Below are positions 43,764 to 55,860 of a DNA stretch of 64,000 nucleotides, piece by piece. Both the position numbers and the translations under genes were made by a program. Every line of letters begins with the position of its first letter. Within the stretch, counting starts at the first letter, position 1. The notes below the pieces were generated by a model. The model was not told the DNA's origin. It ran no database searches and saw only the letters and a program-made list of their open reading frames with translations. The DNA comes from Dipteris shenzhenensis (taxonomy: Eukaryota; Polypodiophyta; Polypodiopsida; Gleicheniales), in assembly GCA_047967505.1 (NCBI GenBank), contig CM106540.1, one strand, 5' to 3'.

Positions 43764-44300
43764 TCCAAAGAAGCATGGGATATGTTTGCAGCTCTCTATG
43801 AGTCCAAGAACACTTTCAAGATTCACTATGAGAAACCAAATCAACTAGAGTTTCCACAACAGTAGCAAAACCGATCATGCTTACGTACTCAGGATCAAAT
43901 ACTACAACAATCAACTCGCAGCAGGAGAAACTATGAACCCTACAGAAATGGTTCAAGTCATCCTGAATGGACTAGGAGAGAAATACCAGAATCTAGTCAA
44001 GAGTATTGCCATTCAATAAAAAATTCCGACATTGGAAGAAATTCAGTCAGTCTTACTTGGTGAAGAACTCATGACTCAGGCCATTCATGCACGCAAAGGT
44101 CATTCTAGTGATCAGGCATTCACAACTTCAGACAGAAGCAGAGGCAGAGGTAGATCATTCGAGTGAAGTGGTTATCATCAGTAACAAAGTCATCAGCAAA
44201 GTCTGAATTAGCATCAGCATCATCCTCATCCACATCAGAATCATAAATCATTCCAACCGAGGAAGATTCCAAGGATGAGGGAATGCATCCACCAACATGT
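43764..44300 (+). pseudogene. Copia A gag, 3' part
   Basis: Resumes in register as SKEAWDMFAALYESKNT, then drifts in frame. NPTEMVQVILNGLGEKYQN and IPTLEEIQSVLLGEEL match B's gag. A Gln/His-rich low-complexity stretch precedes the zinc knuckle at 44312, where the second Cys is Arg (CNYRHKFGHYERDC), so the knuckle is broken. Confidence 0.8.
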
Positions 44301-46802
44301 CAAACATCCAGTGCAACTACCGTCATAAGTTTGGACACTATGAAAGAGATTGCCACAAGAAGCAATATGTCCAAGGCGGTCAATCCAACCAGCAGTAATC
44401 GAGGAAATTTCCACGGAAGAGGAAATCATCGTGATGGACATTCTAGTCACAGTCATTTTGCAAATGCAAATGGGAATATGTTTCTTGCAAACGAGGAAAT
44501 ACAAAAGACTAATACAATGTACCTAGACACTGATTGCAATCCAAAAGAGGATTTCAGTTATCAAGTTGACCAAGCGGATAAGGATCCTTGGTACATCGAT
44601 AACAGTGCATCATCTCATATGACAAATCATGAGGAATGGTTCATAGAGTTGAAACCATTAGAAGGTCAAAAGAATGTCATCTACACGGCAGATAATACAC
44701 CGAATCATGCCCACATATGTGACTACCATTGCAGGAAATTGGATGCGAAGTCACGTAAATGTATCATGGTTGGAAACAGTTGAAGAAAGCAAAGCATGCA
44801 AGTTGTATGATCCCATCAACCACAAGGTCATTATCTCCAGAGATGTAATCTTCGATGAGGAATCAAAATGGAAAACCTCAAATAAAGAGGAGATAGACTC
44901 ACCGATTTCATGATCATCTATAGAAAAGGTTGATGAAGAAGAGCAAGAATTGCTAGTAACACCCTGAGAAGAACCATAGCAACTCAGACGATCTACTAGA
45001 GAAAGCAGACCTCCAAGCAGATTGACATATATACTGAGAAAGAAAAAACAACTCAGGTTGAAACTACCAACTATGCTCTTATGACTACCATCAGGATGGC
45101 ATAGATGCCATTCTCCATGTGGCTAACATCAATGAGCTTGGCACCAGTGCCATTTTTCATAAACTCGTGTGGAGATCGGCACCTGTGCCATCCTCCATGT
45201 GATAATCCCATTATGTATGTCCACTCTCTAGAATCTTAATTAGAATGGCATTGGTGCCATGCTCCATGTGACTGGCTACATAAGAGCAAGTGTACTTCGA
45301 AGATGTAGTAGATAAGCCAGAATGGCAAACTGCTATAAATAAAGAAATGGATACTTTGTACAATAATAATCCTTGGGAATTATGTGACCTTCCACCAGGA
45401 AAGAAGGCCATAGCAAAGAAATGGGTATACAAAGTGAAGTACAATCCAGAGGGAAGCATTCAAAGATACAAAGCCAAACTAGTTGCAAAAGGATTTACAT
45501 AGCAATATGGTCAAGACTATGATGAGACTTATGCTCCAGTAGCAAAGATGGATTCCATACAGTTCTTGATATCACTAGCGACACTCAGCAGATGGAATGT
45601 GTACTAGCTTGATGTCAAGAATGCATTTCTCAATGGTTACTTAGACGAGGAAGTCTACATGCAACAACCAGCACGTTATGTTAAACTAGGAAAGGAGAAA
45701 CAAGTTTTTCATCTCAAGAAAAGTTCTATGGCTTAAAGCAAGCACCCAAAAGTGGATACATAAGAATCGATAGGTATTTTACTAATCTGGAATACATGAA
45801 ATCCAATGCAGGTCATACTCTCTACTACAAAGTTCAAGGAGAAGACATTACTATTGCACTTTTGTACGCAGATGATTTGATTGAGACTAGAAGCACGTAT
45901 AGCTTCATCAAGAAATCGAAACAAGACTTATTAGTAGAGTTTGACATGAAAGATTTTGGACTTATACAATATCGTCTTGGTATGAAGTTTTGAAGAGATT
46001 TAGACAGCACCTTCATGAGTTAGCTAAAATATGTTGACAGTCTCCTGAAGAAGTTTCATATGGTAGATTGCAAGATTGTAGCCACTCCCATGGGATAGAG
46101 TTTGAAACTTACTAAAGATTCAAAAAAGCCTACAGTCAATGACAGGTACTACAGGCAACTCATTGGATCTCTTATATATCTGAATATCACACGGCTAGAT
46201 ATTTGTTATGCAGTAAGTTCACTAGCACAGTTTATGGCAAATCCAAAATAATCTCATTGGAATGCAACCAAAAGAGTCTTGAGATACATCAGAGGTACAA
46301 GATAGTTTAGAATAGAGTACAATGGAAGTCATCCAAGGTTGCATGGATACTATGACAGTGACTATGCCGGAGACCATGAAACCAAGAGATCGACACAGGG
46401 ATATGCATTTTTCCTTGGTCAAGGTGCTATATCATGGTTGTCAAACAAACATCCAGCTGTTTCTTTGTCTTTGACTAAAGTAGAATATAGAGCACTCATA
46501 TAGGTGCATGTGAGGCTATATGGCTTAGAAGACTATTGTTAGAAACAGATTACTTTGATGAATCAAAACCAAGATCAATATACTGTGATACTCAATCGGC
46601 TCAAGCATTGGCCAAGAATCCAGTATATCACTTTAGGACAAAGCACATTGATGTCAAAGAGCACTTCATCAGAGAAAGAGTGTTACTTAGTGACATCACA
46701 TTGCAACATTGTGATAGCAAAGAGAATGTTGCAAACACCTTTACCAAACCACTCAGTAAAGAGCTTTTTGAGAAATACCGACAAGCTCTTGGCTTGACAT
46801 AG
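44300..46802 (+). pseudogene. Copia A protease-(integrase deleted)-RT-RNase H relic
   Basis: Protease site WYIDNSASSHMT at about 44593; the frame then jumps at about 44703 from TADNTPN to HAHICDYHCRKLDAKSRKC, removing the integrase core. The linker ends near 44910. RT follows: WELCDLPPGKKAI (45370), VKNAFLNGYLDEEV (45620) and YADD (45870; the family norm is YVDD). Then the RNase H segment with SDYAGDHETKRSTQGYAFF (46350), and the tail HIDVKEHFIRERVLLSDITL through KELFEKYRQALGLT, stopping at 46800-46802. At least ten stops interrupt it. A palindromic insertion lies at 45095-45272. Confidence 0.88.
45095..45272 (+). repeat. Four-unit palindromic repeat inserted in Copia A
   Basis: Units of the form GGCA-y-n-r-n-TGCCAT followed by CTCCATGTG occur near 45098, 45140, 45178 and 45247. 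Each core can pair with itself. Copia B has none of this; its sequence runs from ACTACCATC directly to ATGGCTATAGAAGAGCC. The block is thus a later insertion or local expansion of an ATGGC-containing seed. Confidence 0.75.
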
Positions 46803-46949
46803 AGGAAGGACTTTCCCATTAGAAAGGTGTGATGGAAGGTAATCTTGAGTCCTTCTTCTTTGCAGTAGTCACTTATCGAAGCTTAGGTAGGTCTTTGCAT
46901 GTTTTGCTTCTTGGAGCTGGAGCAATACACACATAAATCTAAAGAAAAA

Positions 46950-47521
46950 TCTATATATCTCTTTCTCTTACAGAGAGGAAATCTCTCAACAAGACTCCAA
47001 AAGGACTCTTTCTCAAGTCTCTTAATGAATTCTCAAGATCCTAAGTCTCTCTCACAATGAAATCTATCAAAGAAATCAAGTCTCATGAACCTCTCACAAA
47101 ATATGAACGGAAATATCTCACCAAATGAATGGACGGAATTCTTCACTTAAATGGACAAAATTTTCTCTCAATGGAAGTAAATGGAAAGAACTCACAATCA
47201 CTCAAGAGAACTCTCAATCGATCTCTCACACTCTCTGAGGCTCTCAGATTGCAATGCCTCATTGGAAGGCAAAACCATGCTCTGATATCATGACAAAATA
47301 TGAAGAGGGGAGAGGAGAAGAGTGGAGATGAGGAGAGAGGGCACAACTAGAGAGCACACCACAAATGACTAACTATACACTAGATTTAGTTGAAAATGTA
47401 GAATATATACAAACTTGTTTAGGATTAGGGTTAGGGCATCTAACCCTTTCCTTTATAGCACACTCTATGTGTTAGTGCTATGCACATATAATAACATGAC
47501 GTTGAGCATGGTCTCTCAACA
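46950..47521 (-). mobile_element. Truncated third Copia copy (5' LTR plus leader)
   Basis: LTR 47291-47521 (231 bp, TGACAAAATATG...CTCTCAACA), with a PBS at 47279-47290 carrying one mismatch (TGATATCAGAGC, minus strand), then family leader sequence down to about 46950, where it abuts element A's tail. Orientation is minus, as for B. The LTR is more diverged from B's LTRs than they are from each other. Everything from gag onward is missing. Confidence 0.85.
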
Positions 47522-47957
47522 CAATTTCCAATTCGTGGAGGAAGAGAGTGGTATGGAGGGTCAAAGGGAGTGCTTTGGAGGGATGGAGGAAGTTGTTACT
47601 CACGACAAGTAGAATAAGATCCTCCACTTGGTCCCTTTTCTTTTCCATCTAGTGCGTAAAGTCATGACCCTTCCCCATGGCTATGCCTTGCATCAATTCG
47701 CCAGAGCTTCTCACTAGGGTGCATCACAAAAGAATGTATGTAATCTCTTCCTTGGCAAACTTTCACAAGACACGTTGAATCAACTCAATTTGACTCCTCA
47801 ATTGATATGAGGTTTCCCACTTCTAACGTGCTGAGCTACCTATCTCTTTTTCCACCTACAATTTTACGAGTAGCGTAGTTTCATCAAGTTTACACAAGAT
47901 TTCAATAACAAGCCAATGTCCCCCCAAAAAACAAGGGGCCAAAACCACTATGGCCGT
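47522..47957. other. Stretch without a recognised gene
   Basis: No domain or repeat was recognised between the truncated Copia LTR and the tandem array that follows. Confidence 0.4.
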
Positions 47958-48411
47958 GCTTCAATGAAGGAAGACGTGTTGAGGTCATGATACGAAAGGC
48001 TATCCTTTAATGCCTATTAACATCTAACACAAAAGTGAACACTAACCTACTTTCTAACATGATTAGCTTGACTAGAAAAAAAGGGAAAAAGGTATTGAGG
48101 TCATAAAAAGGTGTTGAGTTCTAGCTTCAATAAAGGAAGAGGTGTTGAGGTCATATCCTTTAATGCCTATTAACATCTAATACAAAAGTGAACACTAACC
48201 TACTTTCTAACATGATTAGCTTGACTAGAAAAAAAGGGAAAAAGGTATTGAGGTCCTAAAAAGGTGTTGAGTTCTAGCTTCAATAAAGGAAGAGGTGTTG
48301 AGGTCATAATACAAAAGGCTATCCTTTAATGCCCATTAACATCTAACACAAAAGTGAAAACTAACCTACTTTCTAACATGATTAGATTGACTAGAAAAAA
48401 AGGGGGAAAGC
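47958..48411. repeat. Three-copy tandem repeat (166/153/about 135 bp)
   Basis: Units start at 47958, 48124 and 48277 with GCTTCAATaAAGGAAGAgGTG. The second lacks about 13 bp after GAGGTCAT; the third is cut short after GACTAGAAAAAAAGGG. Copies are more than 90% alike by eye. Confidence 0.92.
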
Positions 48412-49640
48412 ATTCAATTAGTTGGGTCCCTTATGATGATACACAAATGCAGACTAGATGGTCTCCATGTAAAACCAAATTTGAAATAAAGTACTCAATT
48501 TTTTGGTTGATTACGATGATGGTTTCTTTTGTTATAAATTGTTTTATTTAGCCTTATTACCCAATTGTGTACACATTGTTAAACAATTGATTTAAATGGT
48601 ATATTTTACCACCAAGACTGTGTATGTATATATCACCTTTTGTATAGAGGACTCATCTTTTAATGTCTCCTAGTCACTTGTCAAAGTGGGTTTAGGGAGT
48701 GTTTGGTTTAATTAATTTGGTACTCCCATACCTTAATTTAAGGGATTTTTTTTTGGTCAATCATGATGATGGTCTATTTTATTAATTTATTATTTCCTTC
48801 ATTATACATGTGCATGCACATTGTGTTATTAACATCTTGAAGTTGGGAATGATAGTTCTACAATAACTCACTTTTCCAATGAAAAGAATCATTTCATTAA
48901 TCATACATATTTCTGCTATATGCCATCCTAATGCATATATTTAAGCCTTAATCTTGAATAATGATCCAATTCGATTTTCATGAAAGTAAAATTAATGTTA
49001 TAGATAGATATAGCATAAAATTGACATTTTACCCTTTTGAACCATCTTGATATGTGATGCTCCTCTTAAAAGTTATGTCCAAATGAACAATGCTTCTGTT
49101 TCTTATCAAGTAGGCAAAGGTCAATGGTTGTGGCATAGGATAGATGGTAGTAGTACTAAACTGAGTGCTAGGTTATCGTAGGTGCCATCCATCACAGTTT
49201 TGTTCAGTTTGGCTTCACGACTTGAATCTCGTAAGATAACTCAAATTTTTGGCAAAAATCCCCTCCTTTTTTCAACTGCTCGGTTTTACCGTTTGCTCAT
49301 TGTTATCAATCGGACTTCAGTAGGTCCATCTTCGGTAACCCTACAAGCTCCAACCTCTTTAGCTAGAGTCATTCTAACTCGTGGTCAGAACCGCATCTAT
49401 TAGCCCTTTAAGGTCATGGCCTTTATAGCCATGCCACATGATCAAGTCAAATTGCAGCCATAGGGCATTCGCCGAGTCAATAGCTCAAAATCTCTTAGTT
49501 CAAACACTCGACTTCATCAAACAGGTTGTTGAAATTGAATTAGTAATACAACGTTTTCTTAGCTCTATGGCCTCTGTTGTTGAGTGGTTAGACTCCATGG
49601 TGGCACAATAGTCGCATTCTACATACAAGAATTTAACTTT
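48412..49640. other. AT-rich DNA without a recognised gene
   Basis: A 73-codon plus-strand frame at 49182-49403 is the only sizeable one and resembles nothing I know. Microsatellite-like AT runs are scattered through it. Confidence 0.4.
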
Positions 49641-49763
49641 CCTTTCGGTTACCTGCTCTATTTCTATTCTTTCTCTTCCTTCCTTTCCGTTACCTGCTCT
49701 ATTTCTATTCTTTCTCTTCCTTCCTTTCGGTTATCTTCTCTCTTTCTATTCTTTCTCTTCCAT
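49641..49763. repeat. Three-copy 41-bp tandem repeat
   Basis: CCTTTCGGTTACCTGCTCTA starts units at 49641, 49682 and 49723, each continuing TTTCTATTCTTTCTCTTCCTT. The third unit has a few changes (TATCTTCTCTC). Confidence 0.95.
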
Positions 49764-49919
49764 ATCCGATGTCGTGTGTCTAAGTTGCGACCCGAACTGA
49801 ACGCATTGAGTTCCTCATTGACTCATTTGCTTAGTTTCCCACTCATAGAATTATACTTTTCTATGAACGTTGCATTGATACGTCGGTTACTGAAGTAGAG
49901 ATCAACACTTCGGCAACCA

Positions 49920-51340
49920 TGGCTGCTCCCTATACCTTTATGATACATGTCTGTGCCATGCAAAGCTTGTTATCTTCGTCGACTTTGTGAAGTTTGAGGA
50001 GGCTAGAATCAGTCCTCTACATGACGACACTCACTCCGAAGGTTCACTTGTCTCTTTTCTCACATTTCCCATAGCGTATGGGGGGTATCATCCCAATACC
50101 ATGGCCGTATCCTCCCCTGCTGCATTTCCACTAAATTATTAGGGCATGAATTGACAATGATGATGCCCATGTTATGTTGTTTGAGAATGCTTGGTAGGCC
50201 AATGTTCCGGCAGTGCAACACACCGAATCATTGAAGATGTCCACATTCCTTCCGTTAGTGGAAAGCGTCACTCTGGGTAACCTAGTACGCCATTCCCCAG
50301 CTTAAGATTTTGTGGCTCTTTGCACAGCCTTTCTCCTTCGATATTGTAAAGAAAAGGCGGAATTCCATTCATGTTCTCATCACCAAGATTGGCCATATGG
50401 ACTAGAAGAATCTCACGCTCCACGATTATGTGGCCAAGGTTAGAACATTTCTTAACCGGCTCCCTGCCAGAATTGGCTTGCCCAAGAAGTATTGAACTCA
50501 TATTTTGTTCGTGGTCTTAACCAAAAACTAAAACAAGTTGTGGCTTTTATAGATATTGCTGCGTTGACATTCTAGGACCTCATGATGGCGTGCAACGTGC
50601 ATAGAAAATGTTAGTCCGTAAGAGCAACCAGCACAACAAGTCCCGAATTAGCTAAATGGACTTTGAGGATGAATACTCTTCATCTGCGTCGTCAGACACC
50701 GGGAGTGATGGTATTCAAGCAAGAAGACCGACACATCATTGTTAACTGACTCCAAACCCAAGGATTTCATCCTTGAGGATGGCATGACAGTTACTCGAAG
50801 TCTCTGCATTGGTGTTTGGTGTGCAAATTGCCACAACAATAGGCACAGACCTGAAGACTACAGACTCAACCAGATCTGGTGTGCTATATTTCAAACTACG
50901 ATGCATACTACTAACGCATGTTGCTACAATGGTTGATGCGCCCCTCATCCTATCGTAGCCAACGATGCAAACCCTTTATGTCACTTCGGTGCTTGCGGCA
51001 ACCCCAACCGTAGCCTCGGTGGCCATTGATTGTCCCTGCTGCCTTAGCCAGAGAACCTCCAATAGTGTCCCTTTTCGTCAGATTATTTGTTACTATTGCA
51101 ATGTTATTGGTCACCGCAAGGCTGAATGTGAGCTGTCTAAATGTCATCAAGCGGAGAAAGAGCAGTTTCATTCCCAGACAGCCGCAACTCCTTCTACTAC
51201 TCCACAAGTGACTGTGGTGCATGTTGTGGCTCTAGATGAGCCAGATGGAAGGTCTGCTGATGATGCTGCCATGGTCAATGTTGTGACAAGGACGATGAAC
51301 ATCTCGCCCGCATTATGAGAAGGGCATTCCATCAAGAAAG
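49920..51340 (+). pseudogene. Gypsy-type gag relic with zinc knuckles
   Basis: An ATG at 49920 opens MAAPYTFMIH, soon stopped; the track continues in other frames (KLVIFVDFVKFEEARISPL near 49970). Near 50800-50870 a knuckle-like CANCHNNRHRPEDY lies in one frame, and at 51090-51131 a perfect C-x2-C-x4-H-x4-C, CYYCNVIGHRKAEC, is present in the frame 50965-51318. The following VVHVVALDEPDGRSADDA leads toward a protease region that is not preserved. Gag knuckles bind element RNA. The relic ends against the Gypsy LTR at 51721. Confidence 0.6.
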
Positions 51341-51720
51341 ACAAAGAGCCATTTGACTAGTACTGGGCACAAGCAAAAGTTTGCGCCACAGTATAAGAGT
51401 GGATCAAAGATATAGCCTCCAGGTGGCACACTTTTGGACTATCAAATACACAAGATCTAGAAAACTCATTGCTCTTAGGGGGGTTGAGTATGCCCAATGA
51501 TGTGGCAGCAGTAAACCCAGGTACGGGCGATGATTCAACCTTGGGTATGCATGATTCAAACTATGGGAAGCATTGAAGGCTGCAAAGTTCAACATGTTCG
51601 TTTAGCAATCGCTAAATCTCATGCCAACCTTGCGGCACGACCAATGCAGTAGCTCATGGGTCCACCAGAGCTGACTACACCAATCCCACAGGAAATCACT
51701 CCGACAAACGTTGTTCCCAC

Positions 51721-52127
51721 TATTCCAAGTACATTCACAATGCAGAACACTTAAATAACATTGAATGAAAGCAATGGAAGCTCGAGAATCAGCACACAAT
51801 CGAAAATAGAGAGGATAACCAAAAAGGACTGCATACACAATTCAAGATACCAAAATGCACAGGAAGAGCTGAGTACAAGACTCCGTCTTCTTGATATTAC
51901 TCAGAACAACAACTCTACTCTCGTTTAGACAAAACAAGGCTAATACATCAGTAAGACTGTAGTTCAATAACAATCAGCTGTAGAAATTATTCTAGATACA
52001 AAAGTCCAACAGAGTGTTCTTGGAGACAGTTATAACCAACTTTTAGTTACAAGATAGTATATCCAATTATTCTATTCCTTCACCTGGAGGTAGTGGCCTA
52101 GTGGGGTGGTGGAGCTACCCCTCAACA
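51721..52127 (-). repeat. Gypsy LTR, minus orientation (3' LTR of the pol relic to its right)
   Basis: This 407-bp block is the reverse complement of 61307-61714 with moderate divergence. Read on the minus strand it begins TGTTGAGGGG, and similarity stops after TGTACTTGGAA. Immediately upstream on that strand (52128-52145) is purine-rich ATCAGGGAGTGCCAGG, a plausible polypurine tract. This makes it the 3' LTR of the minus-strand Gypsy element at 52.1-58.1 kb. Confidence 0.82.
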
Positions 52128-52533
52128 CCTGGCACTCCCTGATGGATAATCTTTTTGGAACAAAAAGATGTAGACTTAAACCCTTCTCTTACTGGAAATA
52201 TTCTTTACTGTATTGGAAATTTATGGTCTGGCTACATTTGATATCAAGACTCTCCCTCATGCCAAAGAGGGGCTCATTCCAAGTGGGTATCATTTCCCGA
52301 TTTGCAGGTTTGCTTCTAATAGGCTGATTTGCCATATTGGATTCACATGTTGTGTTAGTGAGACAGTTGGGTCCTTTCCACTAATGTGTTCCTCCTTAGC
52401 CTCAAAAATTGGCTATGTGCATTCTTCCCAAATCATGGGTGCTACTGCAGGTTCTACCTTTGCTGCAGCATCGGCTAAAATGTTGACCTTAGAGCTGAGA
52501 AACTTTGTTTGTGGGGTGTGTAAAATTTCAAGT

Positions 52534-54340
52534 TCATTGATTGGGGTATCCTGTTGTGGTGTCTTTGTCTTGCATGTTCTCCATTTCTTGGGCCATAACT
52601 TCATAGGCATATTCTACTGAAGAAAAGGCCTCATACGGCCTTATGGCAATCACAAGTAACTTCTTGTTCACATTAGCCCATAGGGCATGAGATGTCTCTA
52701 TCAGTTGCATCTTCAGGTCATCCATTTCAACAGAGGACATGAATATGCCATCAACCTCTTTAGCCATCTCTTTAAGTGATTGTTCTGCTCCTTCTAGGGC
52801 TCTGATCCTCTCTTTGAGCAATGTATTCTCGATCTACTGGTCCATATTTTCTGCTACAAGTCTTTGCAGCTGAAGAAAGAACTCTTCTTTCATATCATCA
52901 AGCCATTTTGTAATTGTTGGCAAACATTCCTTCTAGACCTTCAATTGAGCTAGTAGTTTGGACACTTGCTATTCTTAAGATTCCTTATATATTGCATATT
53001 CCTCTTTGTGAGGAGGGCCAATTCCTCTTGGCTTTCCTCTAATTGCTTATGCTGTTACTATTGCATGTTGAGATTTTGCTTTGACTGTATCCCTTTCCTT
53101 TTGTAGATCATGAATTTGTCTCGTCAAGTGGAGATGTACACTATCGTGTTGATCATGGAATGACTTCAAAATGTTCATTGCATGCTCGACCTCTAAAAGG
53201 GATCCTTTGCCCAATATACCCGTTGTGGTACTTTGCTTCACTTTGGTCAGTGTTACTAGACTTTCTAATCCATGTTTCGGTGGTGTGAGCATGGTAATGT
53301 CATCTTTACTATCATTGTCCTTGTTGTGAGAGCTTGGTGACAGGTATCCTTCGTGTTATCAATTTGGTCTTCTTGGACTTCTTAGCATTGGATGGTCCAG
53401 CTAATAATTCTACTCCTCCAATAGGAGTATCCCACAGAGTGTCTATTAGGGGCTTCCCATATATCACTAGATTTGAATCCTCTATGCTATACCTTGCCTG
53501 TATCAGTTCTCATGCTACTTTTGCTTTACCTTTGGGGTCGTCATGTGGGTCTTGATTGGCCTTGGTTCTCTCTTCTCCGTATTGCATATTAATCTCCTAA
53601 AATCGGATTGTAGACTTGTTTGCAAAATCAAACAGGGCAGAAATAAAAGGAGCTACCTTGGAATGTTTATTGGTTATGCTCAGGTCCTTCTTGGACACCT
53701 CAGTCTCATGAGAGTTTGGAGTGGAGCAGATTTGCCCAAGAAATCTTCATGCCCTTCTCAGTAGCTCACAGGATTGCATAGCTTTCTTGGCTCATGGTGT
53801 TTTTCTTCACGAGCAATCGAACTTGTTCCAAGTACCATTTGAGTTGCTGTCAATGAGCAGGGTCTTGAACCATGTTTATGAAGAAATAGTTCTTGGCTGT
53901 TTTTGGCAGTTCGAACTCTTTTTGCATGATGCCTTCCACATTCTTGTCATAAGTGTCCTCTTCCTTTGTGAGGGGAAGGTTGAACACATGCAAGATAATA
54001 GCAAGAGTTGCCATTAGAGTAGACTTGATCATTCCTCCTGTCTTCTGGAAGTGCTCGTATAGCTTCATAGCATTAGGTTGGGACTTCCATGCATTCCAAG
54101 GTAATTTTTCATAAGTCAAAAGATCAACCTTCTTCAGCCACTTGCTGTGCTGTGTGGGGTCGAGTGACATCCAAAGTCCTTGAAACTCATCTAGATCATC
54201 TATTTTTTCCCTAGGCGCATGATTGACTCTTCATCCAACTCTTCTTCGTCTAGAAGAGCTATGGCAATTGGTTTGAGATCTGCAATTTCCTTCTTCCTCG
54301 GGCTTTTGTGAATTGGTGTTTAGCCTTTCTTCTTCCCCAT
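52534..54340 (-). pseudogene. Extra coiled-coil ORF downstream of Gypsy integrase
   Basis: A minus-strand track starting MGKKK at 54340. Recognisable stretches: IADLKPIAIALLDEEELDEE; the intact 106-codon piece at 54170-53850 with KVDLLTYEKLPWNAWKSQPN and FNLPLTKEEDTYDKNV; then 53292-53047 and 52821-52534, both heptad-rich coiled coils (MLKERIRALEGAEQSLKEMA). It lies between integrase and the 3' LTR, the place an env-like or accessory ORF occupies in some plant Gypsy elements. No signal peptide or membrane segment is apparent, so env is unlikely. Function unknown. Confidence 0.5.
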
Positions 54341-55860
54341 CGTGTCCTCATGTAGAGCTGTGCCACTTAGCAATGTCAATTGCAAGCTTGCTGCTTCATC
54401 TACAGATGCATGGACGAGATCGAGTGAGCGTTTCGAGGCCATATAGACAGAGAAGGAAACTTTGGAGCTCGCGTAGGTTGTCGGTGATGACTACAGATCA
54501 CAGAGTGTGAACTGGGCTGAAGTGTGCATTTTGCTTATAGTCGGCGGTTGGCACTTGTGAATGTTGCAACTTTGCTGAAAGTGGATGATCACTGTGGGTG
54601 GTGAGTGGGGATCCAAGAGAATGTTTGATGTTTGCGCCTAGAATGCTCGAGAGAGCTTGTTGATGTTGAGTTCAATGTGATCCCATACGTCTAGCTTTTG
54701 TTCTAATGATGGTGGTTCCTTGGTGCTCATAGTTGGAGCTGTGGGAGGTAGTCAGATGTGTGTATGGCGGAGTGCAATCAGATGCACCCTTGGGTCTTCA
54801 TTTGTTTTTACTAGTCAGGTCGGTGTTGGATGTGTTGTTGGGCTCTCAATAGTGTTGTTACGGGTCGGATTGGTGTCAAAAATCATTTTTGTTTTTGCGC
54901 CTTGTGAAGTTGGGATCATGGTCGCGGACCGGTTTTGGGTGGAGTGTAGTCAGATTCCATATTTTTTATTGTACCTATTGGCGAAATGTGCCTCCAATGA
55001 CTGTAGGCCATCTATGGGCAGTCGACCGACTTCTTGTCATCACTGGGTGCCGTATTGGGATTGGATTGCGAGCGGGTTGGGATTTTGACTCTTCTTTCAT
55101 GTCAATTAAGTGGTACTTTGTCCAGGAAAATATGCACGATTGCAGATAGCTTTCCGCCTTGCTTCTTGACTGCACCTGCCAATCCGACTTCTGCATTTGT
55201 CGATTTTGTCGGACTGATTGTCGTGCCACTGTGTTGCTTCGTGTTGCATTTGTGAAGACACGCTCCCGATTGTATTTGCTAGGTTTTGGGGGTGTCGGAG
55301 TTGCTGGCGAAGTTCATTTGATTTTCAGTATGATCTGGGTATTGGTCGGAGCATTCTTCCACTTCCTCCATGTCGGGTTGGATCAAGATTTGCATAGCTG
55401 TTGCCTGGTTGTCTGCTAGAATCAGTTGTTGTGGTCTTTTCCAAAGTTTGACTATTCTCATGGGTGGTTCCATATCGTCTCATCAACATCAGTTTGCTAG
55501 AGTTATCTCCCTCAATTTAGCCATCATCCTCTCTTTTTGCTCCTTATACTTTGGATCAATCAGGGAATTGCACATATATTTAGCCATTTCATTGATTGGA
55601 ATCAACTCACCAGTAATCAGTGACATGAAAAAGCTAGCGATATCCTGTAATTGAGCATGTTGTTCCTCTTTCCTTTTTTAAATGATTGGCTTATACTCAA
55701 TTGGGGCAAATTGGGAATTTGGTGTAGTGTGTCGAATTGCTATCGGATGTAGTTCCAGCTTGCTTTCTCCACTTGTATCAAATTGATAGTAATCACAAAT
55801 TGATATATATTAGTTTAGGCTTGTATACATACCAGATTAATCTTTGTTTCCGATGGATCA
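54341..55860. other. Spacer between Gypsy integrase and the extra ORF
   Basis: No domain was recognised. Frames on both strands overlap and are short. Presumably the internal non-coding region of the minus-strand Gypsy element. Confidence 0.35.

Larger units (their letters stand above)
35560..46870 (+). mobile_element. Copia element A, plus strand, split by element B
   Basis: The leader (35560-36658) is homologous in inverted orientation to element B's leader (40858-42180), so A and B are one family. Gag starts at 36659, is interrupted at 37023 by element B, and resumes at 43764 in register (TIKT, then SKEAWDMFAALYES). Protease, the end of the integrase-RT linker, RT and RNase H follow to 46802. 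The 5' LTR is absent (truncated near 35550 against the AT-rich array) and the integrase core is deleted. No 3' LTR in the correct orientation was found. There are many stops. Confidence 0.85.
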
